Shown piece by piece: positions 19,101-29,174 of a stretch of DNA of 64,000 nucleotides (the first letter of the stretch is position 1; each line of letters opens with the position of its first letter). The notes below the pieces were generated by a model. It ran no database searches. It had not been told where the DNA came from and saw only the letters and a program-made list of their open reading frames with translations. The position numbers and the translations under genes were made by a program. The stretch lies in NCBI GenBank assembly GCA_039105265.1, contig JAPFFF010000029.1, positions 620,001 to 684,000 of the forward strand, given 5' to 3'. Source of the DNA: Tritrichomonas musculus. Taxonomy: Eukaryota; Parabasalia; Tritrichomonadida; Tritrichomonadidae.

Positions 19101-20783
19101 GAAGCATATGAAAAGTTTGAATCAGTGCCGATTGATAAAATATCGCCAAGAAGTCAAAAGCCACAAGAATTCAATGATGAAAGATTCTCTTCTTCATCAT
19201 CTTCAATTTTTTCTGATGCTTCTGAAAAAGGAAGAGGAAAAACAAATAAAAAGAAAGTTAAGAAAGTGAGAAGGAATGTCAAATCAATTGAAAATGAATC
19301 TCCATCTTCTTCACATCAAATAAGCACTGGTCTTTCTTTGAACACTGTTCCTGAGTCAGAATCACAACCTGAATTTGCTAAGAAGAATAATAGACCTGCT
19401 CCAATTGAAATTGATAATTCTGATCCAAACAAAAATTCAGCTGCAAACACGTCACAGTTTTCATCAACTTACGAAAGAACACAAACACCAAAGTTCAAAA
19501 TAGGAGACATTCCTGATCCTCCTTCGTCTAGCTCAAATCATCCACCGCAAGAAATAGAAGCACAAAATGCTGCCCCTCCTCCTCAATCATCGAACATTTC
19601 TGAATTCACTGAAATTTATAGACAAACAAAGCCAAGAAATGCAATAGCTCAAAATTCAGAAGAAAAAGATCAACAATTGAAAAGAAGAAAGAAAAAAGTC
19701 ATTAAAAATAACATGAACTCTTCATCTATTTCTTCATCAATGTCAAGCGCAGCAGCAGTAGAGAAACCTGAAGACATTTTAAATGAAAGCAGTAACAATT
19801 CGTCATCTGCTTTTTCTGAAGCTTATGAAAAATACAAAGGAAAGAAATTCACAAAGCGTGAAAATGCTAAACAAGTCATACCTAATGAAAATAAAAATGA
19901 AGTAATTCAACAAATAAGTGATGCAAGTGATTCTTCATCTTTTTCAAATCTTTACAACAGATCAAAAACAAAAAGTAACGATAATAACGGTTCTCAAAAA
20001 GTTCGTAGAAAGAAAACTTCTATAAATGATAAAAATCAACCTGTAAATGAAGTCCCTAATGACAACAATGATCAAGTCAAAATCACTCAAAAAGAAGTAA
20101 ATTCTGAATTTACTTCCGCTTTCATTTCTGAAGGAAAGAATGATATTAATTCTTCACCTGAAAAAAGATTCATTAAAACAAAATCTGCAAATGAACAAAC
20201 TTCTTTAATTTCCGATATTTTGTCAAATTCGCCAATTAAAGAAGAATCTAAAAATATTGAACCTTCTCAAAAAGCGCCAAAGATAAAAAAGGTTAAAAAA
20301 GTAAGAAAATCATCTCAAATTGATCATATTTCTGCATCTTCTTCATCTGATTCATCTATTAAACCTAAAAATGTGAATAATCCTCAAAATGATAAAATTG
20401 AAAAAATAGAAAAAATTGACTTCGTTGGAATTCATCACGCAAGCTCAAGTGAAAGTGCAAATGATTTTGATATTCCTTCACCTAAGAGTGATGAAAAGGC
20501 AGTTGGAAAAGAGAATTTTGTGATATCTTCTGAATCATCAATATACTCTGGATCTGTAGGTGGAATTGATGCCTTGCTGTCAAGCAATGGAAGCTATGAT
20601 ATAAAAAGAGAAAAAACTAGAAAAGTAAGAAAAGAAAGAACGCAAAATATAGTTAAGTCAATGAAAGATGATAATCTAAATGCCTTTAAGACAACTTCTG
20701 TTAAAAAAATCGAAATACCAGATCAAAACTCTCAATCAGCCGTTGGAGGGCTGATAGAGATAGATACTGATTCCGAATATTAA
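13455..20783 (+). CDS. Giant disordered protein with FOP/TON1-like LisH N-terminus
   Basis: 2442 residues. Only the first 105 look folded: a helix (AQDQLILNFQKSGSANNIEA), a second helix, and a LisH motif at about 66-92 (EIVINYLKQHNLNYTLSTLF). This order matches the N-terminus of FOP/CEP43, FOR20 and plant TON1, which dimerise and act at centrioles or basal bodies. The rest is Ser/Glu/Lys/Asn-rich and disordered. It contains two GxxxxxWxDGVQNAVN repeats near 205-300, four blocks with SSSQxxLSQI (about 437-655), Glu tracts, a 33-residue tandem repeat and a C-terminal series of SxFSxxYxK-like motifs. Long and polyelectrolytic, it may be a centriolar or cytoskeletal scaffold (inference). ATG 13455 is preceded by TTCA. 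Confidence 0.7.
14765..15415 (+). repeat. Four degenerate blocks of the SSSQxxLSQI repeat
   Basis: Four copies of a block of about 45 residues: S-S-Q-x-x-L-S-Q-I, then a G/D-H-[MI]-K-K motif, then a basic R-[RK]-K-V/I-[KR] cluster and an acidic [SY]-D-D/N. Copies differ at many positions, so this is an old protein-level repeat. Confidence 0.75.
16108..16160 (+). repeat. GAA/GAG microsatellite encoding a Glu run
   Basis: A near-continuous run of GAA/GAG codons interrupted once by Asp. A second tract of the same kind is at about 16726-16779. Confidence 0.85.
17655..17885 (+). repeat. 99-bp tandem repeat, 2.3 copies
   Basis: Starts at 17655, 17754 and 17853 mark copies of a 99-bp (33-residue) unit beginning ENVQSKP and containing ESSRKDKVEFEPSNLD. 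Copies are nearly identical, indicating recent duplication inside the disordered region. Confidence 0.85.
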
Positions 20784-21259
20784 ATTTTGAAATTAGTATC
20801 TAACGACATTTTTTATTGTAATGAATAAAGAAATTATTTTAAATTTCATCTAGAACCATATAAATACTATTAGTATTATATTTCGCATATACAATTATTT
20901 GAAATATGTTATTATTTAAAAAATTTTCAATGAAATAAAATAAATAGGAATTAGATCATAGAATAAAAAAAAAAAAATTAATAAAACTGCAGGTTAATAA
21001 CATATAGTCAGTTTCAGAAATGAATGATCATATGTTATGCTGAAGCAATTGAATGGCTTTTGTTTTGTTATATTTTAACATATTATAAAAAAAATGTATT
21101 TTAATATAAAAGAAAGATAATAACCAATGATAAAATAATAATATATTGTTTATATATAAACGCACTATATTATAATAAGTCTGTCAAAAGAAAAAAAAAA
21201 AAATAAGCGAAGCAAGGTTATTATGTTTCATTGAAATTCAATTAATAATATACAAATTA
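20784..21259. other. Convergent intergenic region, no gene seen
   Basis: AT-rich DNA between two converging genes, with poly(A) tracts. Nothing else was recognised. Confidence 0.4.
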
Positions 21260-22267
21260 TTAAATGATAATATCATTCAATCTTTTTTCTATTGCTTTCA
21301 TAAATTCAGTTACACTATATACACCTTCACCGACGATAAATAATCCATCATGATTGTTGATTTCGTCAATCAATGAATTAAGTCTTTGAATCTGAATTCT
21401 CATTTTTTCATTTTCTGTCATTAATATCTGATCTGGAAGGTCACCATAATTTTTGAATTTCATTTTATCACCAAAAAAATATGAAAAAGAAGGATCTAAT
21501 TCTATTGTTGTCTCATCTTGATCGTATGTTGGTTCTACCTCAGCTTGTTGAATGTCTTCATCTATTATATCGCATGTCGGACGAATAATGCCTACTGATG
21601 AATCATCATTCCCACTTGAGTCCGATTCAAGGGGTTGATGAGAAGCTTTCATAATTTGTCTCTTTGTATACTTTGATATGTTATTACTAGGTAATGTTAT
21701 TTGTGGTATTTTTTTCGCCCCATGTGATGCTGTATATTTATTTAAATATTCAACTATTGCATCCATACATTCATCAGTAAGTTCGCAATTTAAAAATGAA
21801 ATATTAGGGATTCTTGAAGATCCAAAAGCACGAAATAGTGCTGAAAGATCTTTATCAAGAATTGGGATATCTTTAAATTCAACAAGTTCTAGTGATGATG
21901 GCTTCGATATTATTTGTGCAATTAATTCTAATTCTTTTTTGGGTATTTTAATCCCTTCAAAATGAACTTCTTTGAGAATAGTTGATTCTGATAGCATTCT
22001 TTTTAATAATAATATAATTCTTTGAAAATATTTGGGAATAACAGTAGCTATAGAGTAACTAATAAGTGGTTTAAGTTCAGCAGCTTGAGGGAAATTCTTT
22101 TTTAAATTTATATTAAAAGATAACGATCGAATCATATGAATTCCGTAAGATTCTAAACCTTTCATTAATGGTTCAAAATTTGTATGCCTAATTTTTGATA
22201 AATCATAAACGAAATTTCCACCTGTTCCAGATGATAAGTGTCGTAATTCGTCTCTAGAAAGAATCAT
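21260..22267 (-). CDS. CEP78-like leucine-rich repeat protein
   Basis: 335 residues. Residues 40-205 form irregular RNI-type leucine-rich repeats: ...LKEVHFEGIKIPKKELELIA..., ...LELVEFKDIPILDKDLSALF..., ...IPNISFLNCELTDECMDAIV.... The order (an early DLSKIR...EPLMKGLE segment, a gap, then about three repeats ending in TLPSNNISKYTKRQI) resembles the N-terminal LRR domain of CEP78, a centriole-wall protein of ciliated cells. An acidic linker follows, then a short coiled coil (NEKMRIQIQRLNSLIDEIN) and a C-terminal helix. A CEP78-type role at basal bodies would suit a flagellate and the adjacent FOP-like gene, but a generic LRR protein is possible. It is divergent from the small gene at 22375. 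Confidence 0.5.
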   Translation of the reverse strand: MILSRDELRHLSSGTGGNFVYDLSKIRHTNFEPLMKGLESYGIHMIRSLSFNINLKKNFPQAAELKPLISYSIATVIPKYFQRIILLLKRMLSESTILKEVHFEGIKIPKKELELIAQIISKPSSLELVEFKDIPILDKDLSALFRAFGSSRIPNISFLNCELTDECMDAIVEYLNKYTASHGAKKIPQITLPSNNISKYTKRQIMKASHQPLESDSSGNDDSSVGIIRPTCDIIDEDIQQAEVEPTYDQDETTIELDPSFSYFFGDKMKFKNYGDLPDQILMTENEKMRIQIQRLNSLIDEINNHDGLFIVGEGVYSVTEFMKAIEKRLNDIII

Positions 22268-22374
22268 TTTATTTTTAACGTAAAATACCTCATACCAAAA
22301 TTTTTAAAGTTTTCAGAACGTTAACAAAAAGTTTTAATATTTTTTCATATATATATACATAATATAATTAAGAA

Positions 22375-22590
22375 ATGTCTGACACATCCCTTCCATCGAT
22401 GCAATTTCAAGATCCAAAGATTAATTTAGCGATAAAAGAAGCTGCAGAAGAAGAACAAAAAATTTCCAAGTCTACACCGAATTTTCAGAATCAACCTGAA
22501 CTCGAACCTCTTTATGTTGATGGCGTTCCTGATCCTCTCGATGAAGAGCCAGATATAAAATATATTCTTCCATTTTTAAAATTTTATTAA
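22375..22590 (+). CDS. Small acidic orphan protein
   Basis: 71 codons, beginning MSDTSLPSMQFQDPKINLAI and rich in Glu, Pro and Asp, quite unlike the Phe/Ile/Asn translations of noncoding DNA nearby. The ATG lies 107 bp from the divergent CEP78-like gene. No family recognised. The last 15 residues turn hydrophobic (KYILPFLKFY), so the true 3' end may differ, for instance through an unrecognised intron. A motif TACTAAC followed by TTTTGTAG at about 22816-22835 resembles a branch point plus acceptor, but no matching donor was seen. Confidence 0.5.
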   Translation: MSDTSLPSMQFQDPKINLAIKEAAEEEQKISKSTPNFQNQPELEPLYVDGVPDPLDEEPDIKYILPFLKFY

Positions 22591-22845
22591 TTTTATCTTT
22601 TTATTTGTACTGCTTATATTAAAATAACAATCATAATGATATTTGGATATTTTATTAAATGTAATAATAATAATTAAATTATCAGTTGATAATTTTTTTA
22701 TAATGAATTTTAGAATTCTTTTTAGATCCTTAAGATTTGAACTAAATATCCAATTAATAAAACAGAAAAAGGAGAAAGCCAGCATTTTACATCAAGGTAC
22801 TAAAAAAGTTGATATAATACTAACAATATTTTGTAGAATATAAGT

Positions 22846-24213
22846 TTATATGTTATTTACAGGTAAATTAATAATCTTTGCCATTTTTTCTTTAATATTG
22901 CTAATTTGTTCTGGAAACTTTTCCTCCAAATGCTGAATATCAAGTTCAATGATTGGACTTAAAACTTGAGAATTGATGTTAAATGTTTGAACAGCGTCAA
23001 TAAGAATGTAAATTGCTCGAAAAATTATATCGAATAAATCATAGTTATCTGATTCTAATATATGAGCACATAACGAGAGAATATCTTGTATTGGTAACTG
23101 AGATAAGCAATTTGTATCGAATTTAAGTACTATATTGGCTAAAGTATAAGAAATATCTGTCTGGATAGCAGTACCTTTTTCTTGTCCGACTGAAAGTAAA
23201 TTAAAAAAATAATCATTTGTAGAATTAAACATTTCTTCATGATTTAAAACAAAAGCCAAAATGCATTTAACAGCAGCGTGTTTAACAGCTGATACATGAT
23301 GTAGAATTAATTTTGAGCATTTATCGCAAATTGTCGAATGAAACTGGCTGGTATCAAGTCCAACTTTGATTGAATATAAAGTTTCAAAAGTTTTTAGAGA
23401 GGAAAATACTATTTCAGATGAATCGTCATCAAGCAAATCAATGAAAGTTGGTATAATTAAAGGAATAAATCCATGAATGTCTTGAGTTTCCTTAAAAAGG
23501 ATTAAATATTGATTGAAAATTTCTATTCCAATTAATTTATTTTTAATGTTTTCCAAATTGATTAATGTTACTATCGTTTGAATTTTTAATTCAATTTGTT
23601 GTGCGTTTTCTATTTCATTTTGATTTTCATATTTAAGAGCGCAAAGTATAAAGCTTGAATAAAGTAAAATTAAAGTATCATTTTGTGTCTTATTTAGCAA
23701 ATCAATAATAAGATTAATATGTTTAATACAATAATTTATTGAATTATCATTAGTAGAAATAAGCAGTATAAGTCGCATAACATTTATTCGTAAAGATATA
23801 ACGGAATCATCATTCGTTTCGTTTACAAAGTGGTACTTAAAATTAAAAACATTGAGTAATTGAAAATATTTATCTATAAAACAATCGTCTAAAAAACATT
23901 CTAAGTTTATAAATTTGAAAATGATAAATAATTTTGTTAAAATTATGACGCAAATTTCTGCTAATACAGGATTTTGTGGAGACAAGTTATTTTTAATTAA
24001 ATCAATAAACCATTGCGAATAAAAATTGTCATTTAGAGTTTTTAATCGATTTGTTAATGTATCAGATAAGATAGATAAAAGATTGTATATATCATTTATA
24101 TCTTTCACAGTTTTTAATTGAGAGAAAATTAAGTATTGGTCTGATAAATCATTTTGATCATTTGTAGCATCTATTTTTTTTAATGGAGATTCTTTATAAA
24201 GGAAATCATTCAT
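22846..24213 (-). CDS. Helical-repeat (ARM/HEAT-like) protein, unidentified
   Basis: 455 residues, almost entirely amphipathic helices with the spacing of armadillo/HEAT-type solenoids: ...VLAEICVIILTKLF..., ...IPLIIPTFIDLLDDDSSEIV..., ...KLILHHVSAVKHAAVKCILA... and a C-terminal helix before NLPVNNI. No catalytic motif, signal peptide or transmembrane segment. It is probably an adaptor or scaffold. An initiator TCATTTTT lies 6 bp before the ATG (minus strand), and the stop codon overlaps TAAA. Assignment to a particular ARM/HEAT family is not possible by eye. Confidence 0.65.
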   Translation of the reverse strand: MNDFLYKESPLKKIDATNDQNDLSDQYLIFSQLKTVKDINDIYNLLSILSDTLTNRLKTLNDNFYSQWFIDLIKNNLSPQNPVLAEICVIILTKLFIIFKFINLECFLDDCFIDKYFQLLNVFNFKYHFVNETNDDSVISLRINVMRLILLISTNDNSINYCIKHINLIIDLLNKTQNDTLILLYSSFILCALKYENQNEIENAQQIELKIQTIVTLINLENIKNKLIGIEIFNQYLILFKETQDIHGFIPLIIPTFIDLLDDDSSEIVFSSLKTFETLYSIKVGLDTSQFHSTICDKCSKLILHHVSAVKHAAVKCILAFVLNHEEMFNSTNDYFFNLLSVGQEKGTAIQTDISYTLANIVLKFDTNCLSQLPIQDILSLCAHILESDNYDLFDIIFRAIYILIDAVQTFNINSQVLSPIIELDIQHLEEKFPEQISNIKEKMAKIINLPVNNI

Positions 24214-24218
24214 ATTTT

Positions 24219-24226
24219 AAAAATGA
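24219..24226 (-). promoter_or_regulatory. Inr-like initiator TCATTTTT
   Basis: Exact match to the trichomonad initiator TCAYTWYT, directly upstream of the ARM/HEAT-like gene start at 24213. The implied 5' leader is about 10 nt, in the usual range for Trichomonas. Confidence 0.5.
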
Positions 24227-24378
24227 AAATTTTCAAAAGTTTACAAATCAAAAGAATTAAAATAAAATGAAACGATTATCTCTGTATACAAAAAAGATAC
24301 ATTAACAATAGCATGATATTTAATAAAAAATACAAAAAAAAATAATAAATACATTAATAAACAACAATAAAAAGTAAA

Positions 24379-26142
24379 TCACGAAAAAGTGAGATCTGGT
24401 GATTCATTTGATGATTTCGCATTTTGCTGTGTAAATTTAATTCTGCGTCTAGTTGAGTTCGCTTGCATTTGATTTGAATGACTAGTAGTTTTTTGTGAGA
24501 GAATATTTAATTTTTTATCAGTCGAAAGAACTGTCTTATTAACAATCTTAGTTAAAAGATTGGTAGTAGAAAAATTATTATTGGTACTATTGTGATAAAA
24601 TGATTCATTTGGATTAGAATTTAATAAAATGTTACTTTCTGAATCTTCAAGGTTCGAATTTGAGCTTGATATTAAATTGGAACCGCATGGTGTAATACCT
24701 GTTGATGATAGTGTATATGTAAATGGTAATCCAAGTTTATTCCCTTGATCATTTCCACCATTGGCCATAAAATATGCGGCTTCTCGAGATAGAAAATTAA
24801 ATGGAGGAAAGCTATAGGTTGTAACTTTATTATTTTTTGATATTTTTAGCACGCCTGATTTATTTCCATAAAGATTAATGTATGAAGACGCAGAAAAAAC
24901 AGTAATTAACTTGCTGTCATATTGAATCCGAATTCCTTCTTCAATGACTTCATGAGCTCGAATCATAAGGGAAAGATGGTTAGCATTCATAAATGTGTCA
25001 AGTGCAGCCTTTCCAAAGACGCAGCCTCTTCCTCGAGGAGAAGTCATAAAATTAATGTTCTTGAATTCCTCTTCTTTTTCTGGTGCCATTGGATCCGACC
25101 AAAGAACATTTTCAACAATGTTATTTTCATAATTCATAATCGGACGTACAAGTGGAACTATATCCCGTTTCACGTTTGTGAAATTTCCGCCTATTCCACC
25201 ATGAAGGCAAATAATGGTTTCTCCAAACATTGCGACAAGTGGAATATATGAAAAAGCTGAACAAAAAGAATTATAGAGATGTTCTGAATAGCCATTTGAT
25301 GGTGTATAAGTTAGACGTAATGGATTTTTTTGAATTTGTAGCTTATTACTTGTTTGTTGAGCATTATCAAAATCGCCTGATTCATTTGAATTGTTTTCTA
25401 GTGAGGTATTAAAAGCTCCTTTGTTATTATGACTAGCTGCTTTTAAAATACAGCGGTTTAAAGAACATAAAGGTAAACCTGGTTTAGTTGGCGTCGATAA
25501 AACACCCTTATTTGGTTGATTTTGTACGTTTGGTTTGTTTGGTATAATAGGAGGTGTTTGATTTTCTGTAGAGTCATTAGATGTGAATTTCTTCTGAGAT
25601 AATAAAAAGTTATCAATTTGTGAAAATGATGACGAGTGACCTCTCTTAAATCCAAGTCCATAAACGTTATCAATTTGATCTTTAAACGAATTTAAGTATT
25701 TTGTGCCTATATTTTGATTTTCTTTATCATTAGTCGTATTAAATTCATGATTTCCTCTTATAAGATAAATGTTTTTCGGATATAAAAGCTTCAAAACAAA
25801 TAGCAAAGTAATTGTCTCGATGCTGAATCCCCCTCTATCAACAATATCACCTAAAAATAAGTATGTAGTCTTTGGTGGTAAATCAAAAATTGTGAATATT
25901 CGATATAAATCAATAATGTGACCATGAAGATCTCCAACAACAATGCAATCCCCTTTCAATTTGAGAACACTAGGTTCCTTTTTAAAAATATCTGTAACTT
26001 TTTCGCAGATGCTCATTAATAATTTCCTTTCATATATTTTAAAAACGAATTTGTCTTCTTTATTCGAAATTTTTACAAGATCCTTTGACATCTGTTCAAT
26101 ATGATCGCTGAGGATTCTTTGGAGTTTGCTATCCAAACTCAT
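24379..26142 (-). CDS. PPP-family serine/threonine phosphatase with large catalytic-domain insert
   Basis: All PPP metal and phosphate motifs are present: GDLHGH (70-75), GDIVDRG (98-104), RGNHE (129-133), HGGI (314-317), RAHE (395-398) and a final SASSYI matching the SAPNY region. The core resembles PP1/PP2A-type metallophosphatases that dephosphorylate Ser/Thr. Normally about 45 residues separate RGNHE and the HGG motif; here there are about 180, with a Ser/Asn/Pro-rich disordered insert at roughly 163-285. A further 150-residue Asn/Ser/Thr tail follows the catalytic domain and ends in a basic patch. Key metal ligands are intact, so activity is expected. The exact subfamily cannot be fixed by eye; trichomonads have many lineage-specific PPP paralogues. 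Confidence 0.9.
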   Translation of the reverse strand: MSLDSKLQRILSDHIEQMSKDLVKISNKEDKFVFKIYERKLLMSICEKVTDIFKKEPSVLKLKGDCIVVGDLHGHIIDLYRIFTIFDLPPKTTYLFLGDIVDRGGFSIETITLLFVLKLLYPKNIYLIRGNHEFNTTNDKENQNIGTKYLNSFKDQIDNVYGLGFKRGHSSSFSQIDNFLLSQKKFTSNDSTENQTPPIIPNKPNVQNQPNKGVLSTPTKPGLPLCSLNRCILKAASHNNKGAFNTSLENNSNESGDFDNAQQTSNKLQIQKNPLRLTYTPSNGYSEHLYNSFCSAFSYIPLVAMFGETIICLHGGIGGNFTNVKRDIVPLVRPIMNYENNIVENVLWSDPMAPEKEEEFKNINFMTSPRGRGCVFGKAALDTFMNANHLSLMIRAHEVIEEGIRIQYDSKLITVFSASSYINLYGNKSGVLKISKNNKVTTYSFPPFNFLSREAAYFMANGGNDQGNKLGLPFTYTLSSTGITPCGSNLISSSNSNLEDSESNILLNSNPNESFYHNSTNNNFSTTNLLTKIVNKTVLSTDKKLNILSQKTTSHSNQMQANSTRRRIKFTQQNAKSSNESPDLTFS

Positions 26143-27763
26143 TAAAATTTGTATATTTTTAAGGTCAAATTTGATATATCGTAATCGTTTTTTTAATTGG
26201 TAAGATATTAATACAAATGTATACTGAGAAATAATTAATATTTACCAATTAAATTTATTTATTTAATATATATTTACGTTATATAATTATATATATGATC
26301 AAATATTATTTTTAATTTTTATATATTGATGATTTCATATTTTATTATTTGATAAGAATAACTATCAACAAATTATTGAAACTAAATCAATTTTGTTTTT
26401 TTTATTTTTTCAATTGTAATGTTTAAATTAAAATTATTATATTAAATATTAGAATTTTATAATATGTAGTTTCACGTTTTAACAAATAAATATAAAATTT
26501 ATGTATGAATATGCAAATTATTGGGATATTTATTCATTTGTAAAAAGGATGGCTTTCAATTTTTTCAATGTATAACCATAGTAAGTTAAAATTGAAAATA
26601 TTAATTTGTTAGTAATTGAAAGAAGTTGATGTGTGGGGAAACTTATACTTTCTCAAAATTGGCTCTAGATTTTATGATGAAATTAATATTGTTAATAAAT
26701 AAAATCATTATATATCATTATATATTAATAACTAAGCATTTTCAACCTACATTTTAAAGATAAATGATTTTAAAAATTATTTTTAAAAAAAATTTAATTG
26801 AAAAGTGAATATTTTATTTTACATAAGTTGTTATTATATTTATAATAAAATATATTAGCTATATTAAACATTTATTTTCAGATTTCTATTTTGTGTTTGA
26901 AAATATTTCCAAATATCTAATTTTTTTATTTTCATTTCACATGGGTTTTTAATAGAAAATTTAAAAGAAAATTATTATGTGGTGTTGTATGAATAATTGA
27001 ATATAGTATCTTAATATATCTCATGATTTTTATTATAAATTTCTAATATTTTTATTATAATAATTATGCAATATTAGATTGTAATTATTTGCAAATTCAT
27101 TTTTTATAATATTTGAAATCTGCCAAGTTATATATCAATTAATTTTTCCAAGTCGATTTTCTAAAAATAGTTGGTTCCAATTATCGCAGGATCGGACTAT
27201 ATTAATTTATGAAGTATGTATATTTGATAGCCTGAATTATGTTGAAAAAGCTGATGCCAATCTTATCACAATTCAATCTATAATTTTGTAATCATTTTCT
27301 TAATTTAACTCATCAAATAAATCAGTTTTGTTTGTTTTTATACAGCTAACATATTTTATTTTACGTTTAAAACAAATATATTGATCTAATTTAAACTCTA
27401 TAAATTCTATTGTTGAAAAATGGAGAAAAATATTAATTATTCCAAACTCTTGAAAATATATGAAAATATTATTTTTATATAATTAAGATATTGCTCAATA
27501 ATATATATGAATATTGTTTACCTAAAATTAATATTTATTGATTTATCATAAAAATGAGTTTATTCAAGATAAGTTATTTTGAGTTTCCCCACACATAGAT
27601 GTTGTAAAAAGAATTTCAATTTTCATATTGCAATTATCTCAATTGACATCGAATAATAAAAGAATTATTATTCAAATAATTATAATAATTTATTTTCAAG
27701 AAATCTATTTTTTATTAATATAACATAATAATTACATATCTATAATGATCAAGAAAAGTATAA
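26143..27763. other. 1.6-kb gene desert containing an inverted-repeat element
   Basis: No convincing ORF on either strand; composition is about 80% A+T. The only structure seen is the 15-bp perfect inverted repeat at 26629 and 27582, listed separately. Confidence 0.5.
26629..27596. mobile_element. Candidate non-autonomous element bounded by ATGTGTGGGGAAACT inverted repeats
   Basis: ATGTGTGGGGAAACT at 26629-26643 recurs as its exact reverse complement at 27582-27596. Such GC-rich 15-mers are rare in this desert. The 968-bp interior is noncoding. Flanks read GAAGTTG on the left and AGATGTTG on the right; a clean target-site duplication is not evident. A decayed DNA transposon derivative is the simplest reading. 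Confidence 0.5.
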
Positions 27764-28768
27764 TCAGAATTTTAGATTGGATTCATAAGTTTCTGGTATT
27801 TTTGGTTCATATTCGTATTTTTCTTGATTAGAAGAACTTGAAAAGGATTGATTTGTATTTTTCTTTGTTTTTTCTATTAGTAAATTAATCTGAGCCAAAT
27901 TATTATTTTTGGTTATGTTCTTCTTTCCACCGAAATTGAAGTAATCATCATTAATGATTTCCTCAATTGTAGGTCTGTTTTTTGGATCTTTATCAGTACA
28001 TTTTATCACCAATTCTTTTAATTTTTTATTCATTCCTATTCTAAAAGATAAGTTGTTATTAACAATTTGTTTGGTGATATAATGCTGATCGCCATCTTTA
28101 AAAGGAAATGTCAACTCAAAGAGAGAATATAAAGTAATACCAACTGCATAAATATCTGATTTAAGTGGATCAAATTCTCCTCTACGGAATAATTCTGGTG
28201 CAGCATAATATAAGGTTCCATTTTTTGACTCATTTCCAGCAATGAAAGTTGTTCTGCAATATCCAAAATCGCATAATTTCGCAACATTATTTTTGTTAAG
28301 TAAAATGTTTTCAGATTTGATATCTCCGTGTGAAATTCCTCTGCTATGAAGGTATCTAATAGCATCTAAAAATCCAAGAATTATTGTTTTGATTTGATTT
28401 TCATTTTTAATTTTATGCTTTGTAACTAAAGTTAATAAATCGCCCAAGTCACAATATTCCAAAATCATTACAATGAATTCTTCATCATATCTGTTTTGTA
28501 TTTCGAAACTTTCTCTCAATTTGATAATATTAGAATGATCAACTTCTTGAAGTATAGCGATTTCTTTTTGTATTGCATCCATTAATTTTCTATTTTCTAT
28601 ATCTGTAACTGAAATGATTTTTGCAGAATAATACTTCCCTGTATTTTTATCTTCAACTTTTACAACAATTGAAGTGCTGCCGCATCCAAGAGTAGAAAGG
28701 CATGTATAACAGCGGAATGTTTTTGGAATACGAATTAAATATCCGTTCTCTGTTTTTGCTGAATACAT
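27764..28768 (-). CDS. Ser/Thr protein kinase, non-RD (HGD catalytic loop)
   Basis: A complete kinase domain occupies residues 20-275 of 334: Gly loop LGCGSTSIVVKV, ATP-anchoring Lys50 (YYSAKII), Glu69 in helix C, catalytic loop HGDIKSENILL (147-157), DFG at 167-169, APE at 190-192, and a GI-TLYSL segment in the F helix. The family is CAMK/NEK-like by general look. The usual HRD is HGD, so it lacks the activation-loop-sensing Arg, a form common in trichomonad CAMK-like kinases. A short Ser/Asn/Glu tail follows. It is likely active because Lys, Asp and DFG are all present. An Inr-like TCATTTTT lies 7 bp before the ATG. Substrate unknown. Confidence 0.92.
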   Translation of the reverse strand: MYSAKTENGYLIRIPKTFRCYTCLSTLGCGSTSIVVKVEDKNTGKYYSAKIISVTDIENRKLMDAIQKEIAILQEVDHSNIIKLRESFEIQNRYDEEFIVMILEYCDLGDLLTLVTKHKIKNENQIKTIILGFLDAIRYLHSRGISHGDIKSENILLNKNNVAKLCDFGYCRTTFIAGNESKNGTLYYAAPELFRRGEFDPLKSDIYAVGITLYSLFELTFPFKDGDQHYITKQIVNNNLSFRIGMNKKLKELVIKCTDKDPKNRPTIEEIINDDYFNFGGKKNITKNNNLAQINLLIEKTKKNTNQSFSSSSNQEKYEYEPKIPETYESNLKF

Positions 28769-29174
28769 TAATTAAAAAATGATCTGCATTTTATTCACCA
28801 CATAATTGTAATTTTATTTTATTTAAAATTTGAATATACTTTCAAATTTTCTTAATATAAAATAATATAAAAAAAAATTGAATGATTCGATTGAATGTTT
28901 ATTGAATAAAATAATCATATAAAATTAAATAGCGGATATTTATTTAAACATTTAATGATTTCCCGTTCTTATTACTCACATGATATAAGTCAATTCAATG
29001 CTAATAATTGCATTCTTTAAATAATAAAACTTTTAATTTTTTATAATAATAATATCTATAACGTTTCATTAAAAGAATTTAAATCTGATAAAAATAATAT
29101 AAAACTATAAAGAAAACTTATAAAAAGCAAATTGTAATATAGCAAAAATAAAAATAAAAATAAATTTAAAATAA
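28769..29174. other. Intergenic region between kinase and lipase genes
   Basis: AT-rich, noncoding. Apart from the kinase initiator near its left end, nothing was recognised. Confidence 0.4.
28775..28782 (-). promoter_or_regulatory. Inr-like initiator TCATTTTT
   Basis: Exact TCAYTWYT match upstream of the kinase gene on the minus strand; the A of TCA would give a leader of about 12 nt. Confidence 0.5.

Noticed and set aside
22643-22843. 66-codon plus-strand ORF after the small orphan gene
   Set aside because: Composition typical of noncoding AT-rich DNA. A possible link by splicing to 22375-22590 was considered but no donor was found.
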